Origin: CAVSIP01 sp963728075
GTDB lineage: Bacteria; Actinomycetota; Actinomycetes; JAFAQI01; DASSKL01
Assembly (NCBI GenBank): GCA_963728075.1
Contig: CAVSIP010000001.1
Span: 62,001-126,000 of the forward strand
DNA: 64,000 nucleotides
Direction of reading: 5' to 3'
Part shown: positions 7,446 to 15,088 of the stretch, piece after piece
How the letters are laid out: each line of letters begins with the position of its first letter
How positions within the stretch are numbered: the first letter of the stretch is position 1
Program-made: the position numbers and the translations under genes
The notes under the pieces: generated by a model
Databases searched by the model: none
What the model was told of the DNA's origin: nothing
Seen by the model: the letters and a program-made list of their open reading frames with translations, nothing else

Positions 7446-7522
7446 TGGTGGGGCGGCCGGGACTCGAACCCGGGACCAACGGATTATGAGTCCGCAGCTC
7501 TAACCGGCTGAGCTACCGCCCC
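7446..7522 (-). tRNA. tRNA-Met (CAT anticodon)
   Basis: Read on the reverse strand: acceptor GGGGCGG pairs with CCGCCCC; D arm GCTC/GAGC; anticodon stem GCGGA/TCCGT around loop CTCATAA (anticodon CAT); T arm CCGGG/CCCGG around TTCGAGT; discriminator A and an encoded CCA at 7446-7448. It resembles elongator tRNA-Met; a tRNA-Ile2 needing lysidine shares the CAT anticodon and cannot be fully excluded. Its 3' half is the target site of the adjacent element. Confidence 0.92.
7447..7492. repeat. att-like direct repeat, right copy in tRNA-Met
   Basis: This is identical over 46 bases to 4875-4920. It covers the encoded acceptor, T arm and most of the anticodon arm, so integration would regenerate a functional tRNA. 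Confidence 0.8.
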
Positions 7523-7524
7523 CG

Positions 7525-7547
7525 GCCCGCCATGTTACGTGGCGGGC
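7525..7547 (-). terminator. hairpin at the end of the sortase gene
   Basis: A perfect 7-bp stem GCCCGCC/GGCGGGC with a 9-base loop that contains the TAA stop of the sortase gene. No T-run follows; T-poor hairpins are common as actinobacterial terminators. It separates the sortase gene from the co-directional tRNA-Met. Confidence 0.5.
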
Positions 7548-8827
7548 GTTGCGCTGGCCGTCGTGCTGGGCGCCGCCGATGTCGTGGGGGACGGCGACGT
7601 CGAGGGGCTTCGCATCGGCGTGGCCGTTGGTGTCGGTGACGGCGTGCGGGACGGCGTCGGTGACGGCGATGGCGATGGCGAGACCGAGGGTGACGGCGTC
7701 GGGCTCGGGCTGGGGCTCGGCGACAGGGAGGCTTCCTCGACCAACGTCATGGTCCAGTTCGAGACGCGCAGCACCCCCGCCGACATCGTCTGCCGGGTGC
7801 GGATCTCGTAGACCCCCTGGCCGTCCAGCAGCACCCGCGCGCGGGTCAACGCCACGTCCAGGGTCGTGCCGTTGACCCGCAAGGTGATGTCGAGAGCCTG
7901 CTGGTAGCCGTCGATCTTCGTGGCGATGCCCCGGTGCACCATCTCCGGCATCGACAGACCCGGGGCGACCAGCCGCCAGGACGACCGAGACCCCTCGATG
8001 AGCGCTTGCAGGCCGCCCAGGAAGTTGACCTTGGCGGCGTGCGCCACGTCGAGCGGCTGGCTGGACTGCCGCCACGCGGAATCGGGCGTGCCCGTCAGCG
8101 AGAAGGATCCCATCAGCGCGCCGTAGCTGCGTGCCGCCAGCTCCTCCACCTTGGGATCAGCCAGGCTGCTGTGCGCGTTCAGGTCGACGTTGCTGCGCGG
8201 TGCGGCGAGCGTCTCGGAGCTGCGTAGGTCGGCGAAGACCAGGTACCGCTCCGGGGTCCAGTACAGGGCGTCGGTGGGCCAGCACGTCTCCAGGACCACC
8301 TGGCGGGTCTTCGCGTGGTACAGCGGGGACCCGCGCTTGACGACCTTGTGGTCTTGCACCTGGTAGGTGTCCCGGACGCACCCGTGCTCGAAGGTGAACG
8401 TGTCGCCCGGCTTGAGCTGGTCGATGTGGGTGAACCACGTGACGTCGTGGGCGGCCAGCACCGCGGTCCCGACCGTCCCCGGCCACGCGCTGGTGGGCAG
8501 GTGGCCGACACCGACGGCGAGCTGCTTCTCCGCCACACCCTGGAGGACCGGCGCGGTGAGCCCGAGGCGCGGGATGGTGAGTACGCCGAGCAGGGCCCCC
8601 GAGGCCACGCTGTTCTTCCCCGGAGCCGCCGAGCACGCCGGGTCGGGGGTGGCCGCCTGCTGCGCGATCTGCTTGCGGGCCTTCTCCACCAGGGCCTTGC
8701 CTGCCTGGGCGGTGTGGTCCTTGTACAGGACCACGTTGGCGATGAGCGCGGCACCTGCGACCAGGCACACCACCGCCACGGCGCCGCCGAGCCACCGACG
8801 TCGCCGGCCATGGCGCCGCACCGACAT
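7535..8827 (-). CDS. class E/D-type sortase with Pro-Ser-rich tail
   Basis: A 430-residue membrane-anchored transpeptidase. One transmembrane segment (about residues 13-33) follows a basic N-terminus. The sortase domain has the catalytic His in TAVLAAHDVTWF (H127), Cys in VLETCWP (C182) and Arg in TPERYLVFADL (R194). A second extracytoplasmic domain follows, then a tail of about 65 residues made of Pro-Ser-Thr repeats (PSPSPSPTPS...). Sortases cut LPxTG-like signals and join proteins to peptidoglycan. No substrate or pilin gene is next to it. ATG 8827 is chosen; a GTG at 8869 would add 14 Arg/Gly-rich residues. Confidence 0.85.
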   Translation of the reverse strand: MSVRRHGRRRRWLGGAVAVVCLVAGAALIANVVLYKDHTAQAGKALVEKARKQIAQQAATPDPACSAAPGKNSVASGALLGVLTIPRLGLTAPVLQGVAEKQLAVGVGHLPTSAWPGTVGTAVLAAHDVTWFTHIDQLKPGDTFTFEHGCVRDTYQVQDHKVVKRGSPLYHAKTRQVVLETCWPTDALYWTPERYLVFADLRSSETLAAPRSNVDLNAHSSLADPKVEELAARSYGALMGSFSLTGTPDSAWRQSSQPLDVAHAAKVNFLGGLQALIEGSRSSWRLVAPGLSMPEMVHRGIATKIDGYQQALDITLRVNGTTLDVALTRARVLLDGQGVYEIRTRQTMSAGVLRVSNWTMTLVEEASLSPSPSPSPTPSPSVSPSPSPSPTPSRTPSPTPTATPMRSPSTSPSPTTSAAPSTTASATPAT

Positions 8828-8903
8828 GCGTCCATGGTGCCGTGCCCGAGCGCCGAACGGGGTCCCCACGCGAGGATTGCCCGGCCCGACGTCAGCCGGG
8901 ACG

Positions 8904-8916
8904 GTAACTGTGTTAC
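8904..8916. promoter_or_regulatory. GTAAC-TGT-GTTAC palindrome between sortase and tetR genes
   Basis: A perfect 5-bp inverted repeat with a 3-base spacer in the divergent intergenic region. On the sortase side it overlaps TACCGT, a possible -10. It is a likely operator for the adjacent TetR-type regulator; this is inferred from position only. Confidence 0.5.
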
Positions 8917-8952
8917 AACGGACGCCCCCGGCGCGGCGATGCGGAGGAGGAC

Positions 8953-9534
8953 GTGACGCAGGACGACTCGCTCAGGGCGCGGCTGCTGGAGGGCGCCCTC
9001 GCGGAGTTCGTGGCGAACGGGTACGAGCGCACCCACCTGCGGACCATCGCGGCCCGCGCCGGCTGTACGACCGGTGCCATCTACGGACAGTTCGGGAGCA
9101 AAGCCGCGCTGCTGGCCGAGGCCATCGGGGCAGAGCTCGAACGTGGCATCGAGGCGCTGAGCGGCTCCCGCCAGCATCGGCCGGGCGCCGCGCCGCTGAG
9201 GGAGACGACCCACGCCATCCTGTCGAGCCCGCCCACCGACCTCTACGCGCTCGTCGTCGACGCGTTCAGCGCCAGCCGGACGGACGACGTCGTCCGGTCC
9301 CTGACCCGGGACAGGCTGCACGCCATGTCGGACAACCACCTCACCGCGCTCGTCGAGCGGCAGCAGCGCGGCGAGATCGACCCGGCCCTGGATCCCGCCG
9401 CGATCCGGGACGTGTCGATGGCGCTCGTCCTGGGTGCCATGGTGCTCAAGACGATGGGTCACCCCACGGCGGGGCGGCGCCAGCTGCACGCCGTCCTCGA
9501 CCGGCTCGCAACCTCACTGGAAGTGGGTCGTTAG
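8953..9534 (+). CDS. TetR-family transcriptional regulator
   Basis: A 193-residue repressor-type protein. GTG 8953 has GGAGGAGG upstream. The N-terminal helix-turn-helix is clear: LLEGALAEFVANGYERTHLR then TIAARAGCTTGAIYGQFGSK. The C-terminal ligand domain is helical with no recognisable ligand motif. It is divergent from the sortase gene, with a small palindrome between, and its stop is 6 bases before the lipoprotein gene, whose ribosome site overlaps the tetR end. It probably controls itself and one of these neighbours. Confidence 0.88.
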   Translation: MTQDDSLRARLLEGALAEFVANGYERTHLRTIAARAGCTTGAIYGQFGSKAALLAEAIGAELERGIEALSGSRQHRPGAAPLRETTHAILSSPPTDLYALVVDAFSASRTDDVVRSLTRDRLHAMSDNHLTALVERQQRGEIDPALDPAAIRDVSMALVLGAMVLKTMGHPTAGRRQLHAVLDRLATSLEVGR

Positions 9535-9541
9535 GAGCAGC

Positions 9542-10045
9542 ATGTCACCACGAACCTCCTCCGGCCGCGTGCTGCGGCTCTGCGCCCTCGGGGTCCTGCT
9601 CTCGGTCACCGTCGCCTGCGGTGGCACCAGCGACAAGGCTGTCCAGGAGGCCGACGCACTGCCCTCGACCTCAGCGACGACCGAATGCCCCGCGCCGACG
9701 CAGCCCGCTGCGGACTGGCCGAGTGGTGTCCCGTCCGAGCTGCCCGTGTTCGCCGGCATGCAGGTGACCGGCTCGGAGAAGCGCGGCGACCTGCTCGTCG
9801 TCGACTTCACCGCGCCGCTGTCCCTGCACGACGCCGTCGTCGCGATCGTGCAGCAGCTCCCCAAGGCCGGGTTCACGCTCGGCCGGGGCGACTCGGAGTC
9901 GCACGAGGCGGACGCCCCCTTCAGCGGGCACGGCGTCCGTGGCCAGTTCAAGCTGCAGGCCGGTGACGGCTGCCAGCTCACCGGCATCCTCGCCCTGGCC
10001 GACGAGTCGTCCTCCGCGACGCCTCAGCCGGAGGAGACCGATTGA
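9542..10045 (+). CDS. putative lipoprotein
   Basis: A 167-residue secreted lipoprotein. ATG 9542 follows TAGGAG at the end of the tetR gene. The signal peptide (RVLRLCALGVLLSVTVACGG) ends in a lipobox-type cysteine at residue 26. The mature part starts with a Ser/Thr-rich linker, then a strand-rich domain 'GVPSELPVFAGMQVTGSEKR' with 'GRGDSESHEADAPFSGHGVRG', a pattern seen in uncharacterised actinobacterial lipoproteins. Co-transcription with the tetR gene is likely. It overlaps the convergent MFS gene by 22 bases. Confidence 0.7.
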   Translation: MSPRTSSGRVLRLCALGVLLSVTVACGGTSDKAVQEADALPSTSATTECPAPTQPAADWPSGVPSELPVFAGMQVTGSEKRGDLLVVDFTAPLSLHDAVVAIVQQLPKAGFTLGRGDSESHEADAPFSGHGVRGQFKLQAGDGCQLTGILALADESSSATPQPEETD

Positions 10046-11577
10046 CCTGACGACACCAGGTCGCGCTGGCGGATGAGCAACGCGGAGAGCAGCGCGCCGA
10101 GGAAGGCGACGACCGCGCCGGCGACGAACAGCCGGTTCAGCCCGCTGGTGAAGGCGTCGCGAGCGGCCTGGCGGACGGCGTCCCGCGCCTGGGGCGGTAT
10201 CTGCGGCAGCACCTGGTCGACCGCACCGGCGGACACGGCGCCCGCCAGCCGGTCGAGCGCGCCCGGCGGCAGCAGCCGCTGCGGCAGGTCGTGCGCGAGG
10301 CTGGCGCGCACCTGCCCCTGGAACAGGGCGCCGAACGCGGCCGTGCCTGTCGCGATGCCCACCTGCCGGAACGTCGTGTTGATGCCGGAAGCCATGCCGG
10401 AGCGGCTGCGGTCGACGACACCGACGGCCAGCGACCCGAGCGGCGGGTTGACCAGCCCGATGCCGAGCCCCATGACGACGAACCCCGCGAGCAGCGCCGT
10501 CCAGCCGGACCGGGCGTCGACGCCGTACTGCAGCAGCAACCCCGCGGTGGCCACCCCGAGGCCTGCGCCAACCAGCCAGCGGAAGGGCAGCCGCTCCGTG
10601 GCGCGTCCGGCCGCGGGGGCGATGAGCAGCGAGGTCACCGAGATGGGTAGGAAGCGGATGCCCGTCTCCAGCGCGGAGTAGCCCAGGACGTCCTGCAGGT
10701 ACAGCGACAGGTAGAGAAAGAGGGAGAACACGGCCGCGGAGATCGCGAACGCGGCGATCTGCGCGCCGGTGAACGCCGGCCGGCGGAACAGTGCCACGTC
10801 GAGCATCGGCTCCGGTCGGCGTCGCTCGACCAGCACGAATACGGCGAGCAGCACCGCTGCTGCCGCGAACAGCGCGAGGATCTGCCCGCTGGCCCAGCCG
10901 TGGTCGTTGCCCCGGATCAGTGCCACGATCAGCGCAGCCAGCCCGCCGCTGAACAGGACCAGGCCGGTCCAGTCGATGTCGTGCTCCTGCCGGTCGCGCA
11001 GCTCGGTGAGCTTGGCCAGCGACAGCCAGATCGCCCCGGCGCCGACGGGGAGGTTGACGAAGAAGATCCAGCGCCACGACAGCCCGCTGGTCAGCGCCCC
11101 GCCGACCAGCGGACCGATCGCCACCGAGGCCCCGGTGGTGGCGCCCCAGACCCCGAAGGCCGTGCCGCGCTGCGGACCGTGGTAGCTCGCCGCCAGCAGG
11201 GCGAGCGAGTTGGCGAACATGATCGCCCCACCGACGCCCTGGACGGCGCGGGATGCGGTCAGCACCCCGATGTTCGGGGCGAGCCCGCACGCCAGCGAGG
11301 CGGCCGTGAAGATGCCGATCCCGACGACGAACACCTTGCGCCGCCCGATCCGGTCACCGAGCGAGCCGGAGTTCAGCAGGAAGGCGGCGAGCGTGAGCGC
11401 GTACGCGTCGATGACCCACTGCAGGCCGTCGAACGACGCGTGCAGCTCGTCCTTGATATCCGGCAGGGCGACATTCACGACGGTGATGTCGACGAGCAGC
11501 ATGAACACCGCAACACATACGGCGGCGAGCGGCCACCAGCTCGTCCGCTCCCCGGGGTCATGGGGGTGGTCCGTCAC
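10024..11577 (-). CDS. MFS multidrug exporter, DHA2 (14-helix) family
   Basis: A 517-residue proton-driven exporter of the EmrB/QacA type. Family signs are motif A 'SGSLGDRIGRRKVFVVGI', the DHA2 pattern 'MLLVDITVVNVALPDIKDEL' in helix 1, motif C-like 'GVGGAIMFANSLALLAASY', and 14 hydrophobic segments. GTG 11577 starts three bases after the stop of the upstream gene, with GGAGG placed in that gene's end. It is thus the last gene of the operon hydrolase, GrdB-family protein, exporter. Substrate unknown; the operon suggests export of a compound handled by the two enzymes. Confidence 0.87.
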   Translation of the reverse strand: MTDHPHDPGERTSWWPLAAVCVAVFMLLVDITVVNVALPDIKDELHASFDGLQWVIDAYALTLAAFLLNSGSLGDRIGRRKVFVVGIGIFTAASLACGLAPNIGVLTASRAVQGVGGAIMFANSLALLAASYHGPQRGTAFGVWGATTGASVAIGPLVGGALTSGLSWRWIFFVNLPVGAGAIWLSLAKLTELRDRQEHDIDWTGLVLFSGGLAALIVALIRGNDHGWASGQILALFAAAAVLLAVFVLVERRRPEPMLDVALFRRPAFTGAQIAAFAISAAVFSLFLYLSLYLQDVLGYSALETGIRFLPISVTSLLIAPAAGRATERLPFRWLVGAGLGVATAGLLLQYGVDARSGWTALLAGFVVMGLGIGLVNPPLGSLAVGVVDRSRSGMASGINTTFRQVGIATGTAAFGALFQGQVRASLAHDLPQRLLPPGALDRLAGAVSAGAVDQVLPQIPPQARDAVRQAARDAFTSGLNRLFVAGAVVAFLGALLSALLIRQRDLVSSGQSVSSG

Positions 11578-11580
11578 GCG

Positions 11581-12441
11581 CTAGTCCTCCTGTCTTCGAG
11601 CCGCCAGCAGTCGTGCCACGATCGGGCTGGGCTCGGGCGGCTGCCAGGACCGGTACGCCTCCTTGAGCGGGACCGGCCAGGCGATGTCCACGTCCACGCG
11701 GGTGCCCGGACGCGCCGCACCGGCCAGCACCGTCAGCGCGGTCTCGAGCACCCGTCGCTGCATACCCCGGTCACCCACCATGCCGAACGGGTGGCCGAAG
11801 GGGAACTCCACACCTACGACGCGCGGAGCGAGCAGCGCTTCCGCCAGCTCGGGCATCATCGTCACCACCACGGTCGGGATCCCCGCCGCCTCGATTCGCC
11901 GTGCCAGCACGGGCACGTTCCGGCAGCAGTCCGGTCAAACCGGCGCCAGGACGATCCCGTCGCACCGCTCGTCCCGCAGCATCGCGACCACCTCGTCGGC
12001 GGTGGTCGTCCGCCACGCGTGCAGCCCCTCCTCCTGGAAGCCCATCACCGAGACGTGACCGTCGGTGGGGCCGCCGATGACGCCCTCGTCGGCGAGCTCG
12101 GCGAGCAGCTGCAGCGGCAGCACGACGTTCTGGTCCACCAGCGGGTCGTCGTTGCGTACGTGCAGGTGGGTCATCCCGAGGTCACCCGTGCGGGCGGAGG
12201 TGGGGATGCGGCGCCACGTCGGGTCCCCCCACGTGGCCTCGCGGCGCTCCCGCTCCGCGTCGAACGGCTGCTGTGACCCGGTGACGTGCAGGCCCGCCGA
12301 CGTGAGCAGGGTGATGGACGCGTCCGCCAGCCGGGAGCCGAACTCCGCCCAGAGCGGCTGGTCCTCGTCGGGCAGCAGCGGGGGGTTCTCGTACATGGCT
12401 CGGAAGCTGCGCGGCAGGAACCGGAAGCTGTCGACCTTCAC
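11581..12441 (-). CDS. GrdB/PrdB-family protein with in-frame UGA (putative selenocysteine 169)
   Basis: A 286-residue protein if the TGA at 11935-11937 is read through. Both sides stay in the same frame and form one recognisable protein of the glycine/sarcosine/betaine and D-proline reductase selenoprotein B family: LTSAGLHVTGSQQPFD, TSARTGDLGMTHLHVRN, DQNVVLPLQLLAELADEGVI, then DGIVLAPV-UGA-PDCCRN, PVLARRIEAAGIPTVVVT and a C-terminal FPFGHPFG...RRVLETALTVL. The UGA is where relatives have Cys or Sec in a U/CxxC motif. Start is GTG 12441, overlapping the hydrolase stop by four bases with GGAGG upstream; the MFS gene follows after three bases. Without read-through the product would be 168 residues and the downstream half would make no sense. 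I see no selA/B/C/D genes here. Confidence 0.8.
11899..11934 (-). promoter_or_regulatory. bSECIS-like hairpin after the UGA
   Basis: On the coding strand, 22 bases after the UGA, CCGTGCTGGCACGG (11912-11899) is a perfect palindrome that can fold as a 5-bp stem with a 4-base loop CTGG. An alternative register pairs GTGCC with GGCAC. Directly after the UGA, CCGG-ACTGCTG-CCGG can form a second small stem. Bacterial SECIS elements lie in the coding region at about this distance from the UGA, so the position fits. High GC makes hairpins common here, hence the moderate confidence. Confidence 0.5.
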
Positions 12442-13196
12442 GATGCATCCACCTCCGCGAGGAACTCCACGATCGCCGGCGCGAACTCCGGATCCAGCAC
12501 CGCGCCGAGATGGTCTCCCCCGACCAGGCGCAGCCGGGCGCCCGGGATCTGCTCGGCGAGCTCCTGGGGGGACCCGACGAGCGTGTCGTCGCTCCCCGCG
12601 AGCACCAGGACGGGAACGGTGATCCGGGCCAGCTCGGGTACGCCGGTCCACCGCGCCGACCGCTGGACGGCCGCGAGTGCATGCCGGTCCGCACCCGTGC
12701 CCTCGGCGAACCGGCGGAAGGCCCGGCCGGTCGGGTCGGACACCGATCCGATGTCGTCGGCCAGCAGCGCGTCCGCGAGTGCGTCGGTCACCTCCGGCGG
12801 GCGAGGCCGGAGCAGGCCCGCCCCGATGCCGCCCAGCACCGCCGAGCGGACGCGCCGGTCGGCCAGCAGCAGCCGGGTGGTGGTCATCGCCCCCATCGAG
12901 TAGCCGACGACATCCACGCGTTCCACACCGAGCTCGTCGAGCAGCCCCTGCGCGTCGCGCACCATGGCGTCGTCCGCGTACGCCGCGGGGTCATGCGGCT
13001 TGTCGGAGCGGCCGTGGCCGCGGGCGTCGTACGCGATGACCTGCCGACCGGCGTCCACCAGCGCACCGACGACACCGGGTGCCGTCCAGTTGGTCCGCGC
13101 GTCGGCGGCGAAGCCGTGGAGCAGCAGGACGGGAGCACCGTCTCCGGCCACGTCGTAGGCGAGACGGACCCCGTCGAACGAGTGGAACTCGGGCAT
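12438..13196 (-). CDS. alpha/beta hydrolase
   Basis: A 252-residue soluble hydrolase. ATG 13196 (MPEFHSFDGVRLAYDVAG) matches the normal family start. It shows the oxyanion HG motif VLLLHGFAADARTNW, the nucleophile elbow GYSMGA, the acid in LVLAGSDDTLVG and the base in GGDHLGAVL, i.e. a complete Ser-Asp-His triad. These are esterases, lactonases or C-C hydrolases; the substrate cannot be read. It is the first gene of a three-gene operon and overlaps the GrdB-family gene by GTGA, so the two are made together. Confidence 0.88.
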   Translation of the reverse strand: MPEFHSFDGVRLAYDVAGDGAPVLLLHGFAADARTNWTAPGVVGALVDAGRQVIAYDARGHGRSDKPHDPAAYADDAMVRDAQGLLDELGVERVDVVGYSMGAMTTTRLLLADRRVRSAVLGGIGAGLLRPRPPEVTDALADALLADDIGSVSDPTGRAFRRFAEGTGADRHALAAVQRSARWTGVPELARITVPVLVLAGSDDTLVGSPQELAEQIPGARLRLVGGDHLGAVLDPEFAPAIVEFLAEVDAS

Positions 13197-13258
13197 GGGC
13201 GACCTCGTCTCGCCGAAGTGGGTGGAGCCGAACGGCGTTCTGGGGCCAAGATACGGGG

Positions 13259-15088
13259 GTGACGACAACCTCAACAGCAAGACCAGCCCTCCTCCTGGTC
13301 GGCGGCGATCGTCGGGGCCGCGCGCGAGGTTGGCGGCTCATGCGCGAGTCGCTGCGGCCGGAGCGGCGCAGGGTCGTCGCCGGCGTGCTCGTGGGCCTGG
13401 TGTGGACCGCGGCCAAGGTCAGCGTCCCCACGCTGGCAGCCGCGGCGATCGACCAGGGCATCGTGAACGGCTCCGGCAGCGCGCTGCTGAGGTACTGCCT
13501 CGCGATCCTTGCGGTCGGCGTCGTCCAGGGGGTCTGCTCGGGCAGCCGGCGCTACCTCGCGACCGGTTTCGCGAACCGCGTGGAGATGACGCTGCGCGGA
13601 CGCATGTTCGCCCACCTGCAGGGCCTCGACTTCTCCTTCTTCGACCGCTGGCAGACCGGTCAGCTGATGTCGCGCGCGAACAGCGACCTGCAGCAGGTCA
13701 ACTTCCTGCTTGTGTTCATCCCGCTGGCCGTCGCCAACTCCCTGACGGTCGTGGCGGTGACGTTCCTGCTGTTCCGGACCGATCCGCGGATGGCCGTCAT
13801 CGCGCTGGCGTCCCTGCCCTTCGTCACCGTGGCCGCCAAGCGTTTCTCCGCCCGCGTGCACCCGGAGGTGCTCGCGCTCCAGCAGGAGCTCGCCTCGCTG
13901 TCCACCGTCGTCGAGGAGACCGTCTCCGGCGTCCGCGTCGTCAAGGGCTTCGGCGCGGAGCCGTGGCAGCGGGCTCGCCTGGCGGAGGAGGCCGGTGACG
14001 TGTACGACACGTCGTTGCGGGCCGCCCGGATCCGGTCGAAGTACATGCCGCTGCTGGACTTCCTGCCCGCTCTCGGCCTGGTCGCCGTGCTCTGGTACGG
14101 CGGCCACGAGGTGCTCCGCGGCAACCTCAGCCTCGGCGAGCTGGTCGCCTTCAACGCCTACATCCTCATGCTGGTCTGGCCGCTGCGGATGGTCGGGATG
14201 CTCGTCGCGCAGTCGCAGCGGGCGGTGGCCGCTGCCGAGCGGGTGGCCGAGATCCTCGACACCGAGCCGCACGTCGTGGACCCGCCGAGCCCCCTGCCGC
14301 TGCCGGCCGGCGGGGGAGCGGTGCACTTCGCCGGTGTCCGGTTCCGCTACGCCGCCGGGCCCGAGGAGCCGGTCCTCGACGACCTGGAGTTCTCCGTGCA
14401 CCCCGGCGAGGCGGTCGCCCTGGTGGGCGCCACGGGCGCGGGCAAGTCGACCGTCGCCCGTCTGCTCGCCCGCTTCTACGACGTCCAGGACGGCGCGGTG
14501 ACGATCGACGGGGTCGACGTGCGCACCCTGGCGCTGACCGACCTGCGCCGTGCCGTGGGGCTGGTCTTCGAGGACACGTTCCTGTTCAGCGACACCGTGC
14601 GCGCGAACATCACCTTCGGCGCGCCGGAGGCGAGCGAGGAGGAGATCGAGCGCGCTGCCCGCCTCGCCGGAGCGCACGAGTTCGTCTCGGCTCTCCCCGA
14701 CGGCTACGAGACGGTGATCGGCCAGCACGGCTTCTCCCTGTCCGGGGGGCAGCGGCAGCGGATCGCGATCGCGCGCACGATCCTCGCCGACCCGAGGGTG
14801 CTGGTCCTCGACGATGCGACGAGTGCGGTCGACCCGACCAAGGAGCACGAGATCCGTGATGCTCTCGGGGAGGTGATGTCCGGTCGGACCACGATCATCA
14901 TCGCCCACCGGCCGGCCACCATCGCCCTGGCCGACCGGGTACTGCTCCTCGAGGGCGGCCGGATCGTCGCGGAGGGCACGCACGACTCGCTGCTGCAGAA
15001 CGAGCCGCGCTACCGCGAGCTGCTCGCTCGCGCGAGCGCGGAGGAGCACGCGGACGACACCTTCGACGGCATCGGGAGGACCTCGTGA
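13259..15088 (+). CDS. ABC exporter half-transporter, subunit 1
   Basis: A 609-residue protein with six transmembrane helices (about residues 45-330) fused to an ATPase domain. Walker A is GATGAGKST (near 389), the signature is LSGGQRQR (near 494) and Walker B is VLVLDDATSAVD, where the usual catalytic Glu after the Asp is Asp. GTG 13259 is preceded by a weak GGGG; ATG 13340 is an alternative. It overlaps the next half-transporter by four bases, so the two form a heterodimer. Multidrug, lipid or peptide export is possible; no substrate evidence. Confidence 0.88.
   Translation: MTTTSTARPALLLVGGDRRGRARGWRLMRESLRPERRRVVAGVLVGLVWTAAKVSVPTLAAAAIDQGIVNGSGSALLRYCLAILAVGVVQGVCSGSRRYLATGFANRVEMTLRGRMFAHLQGLDFSFFDRWQTGQLMSRANSDLQQVNFLLVFIPLAVANSLTVVAVTFLLFRTDPRMAVIALASLPFVTVAAKRFSARVHPEVLALQQELASLSTVVEETVSGVRVVKGFGAEPWQRARLAEEAGDVYDTSLRAARIRSKYMPLLDFLPALGLVAVLWYGGHEVLRGNLSLGELVAFNAYILMLVWPLRMVGMLVAQSQRAVAAAERVAEILDTEPHVVDPPSPLPLPAGGGAVHFAGVRFRYAAGPEEPVLDDLEFSVHPGEAVALVGATGAGKSTVARLLARFYDVQDGAVTIDGVDVRTLALTDLRRAVGLVFEDTFLFSDTVRANITFGAPEASEEEIERAARLAGAHEFVSALPDGYETVIGQHGFSLSGGQRQRIAIARTILADPRVLVLDDATSAVDPTKEHEIRDALGEVMSGRTTIIIAHRPATIALADRVLLLEGGRIVAEGTHDSLLQNEPRYRELLARASAEEHADDTFDGIGRTS

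Larger units (their letters stand above)
4875..7492. mobile_element. remnant of a tRNA-Met-targeting integrative element
   Basis: A 2.6-kb segment lies between two perfect 46-bp direct repeats (4875-4920 and 7447-7492). The right copy is the 3' part of an intact tRNA-Met(CAT) gene, the classic target of tyrosine integrases, and a fragment of such an integrase ends beside it. Inside are a toxin-antitoxin-like pair, an excisionase-like HTH gene, an IS110 fragment and a broken acetyltransferase. The integrase is truncated, so the element should no longer be mobile by itself. Confidence 0.75.

Noticed and set aside
7400..7511. Integrase-like frame reading WGGRDSNPGPTDYESAALT
   Set aside because: This is the antisense of the tRNA-Met gene and a common annotation artefact, not protein coding.
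7560..7735. Tandem repeat DNA
   Set aside because: The repetition is explained by the Pro-Ser-Thr coding tail of the sortase; it is not a CRISPR or independent repeat array.
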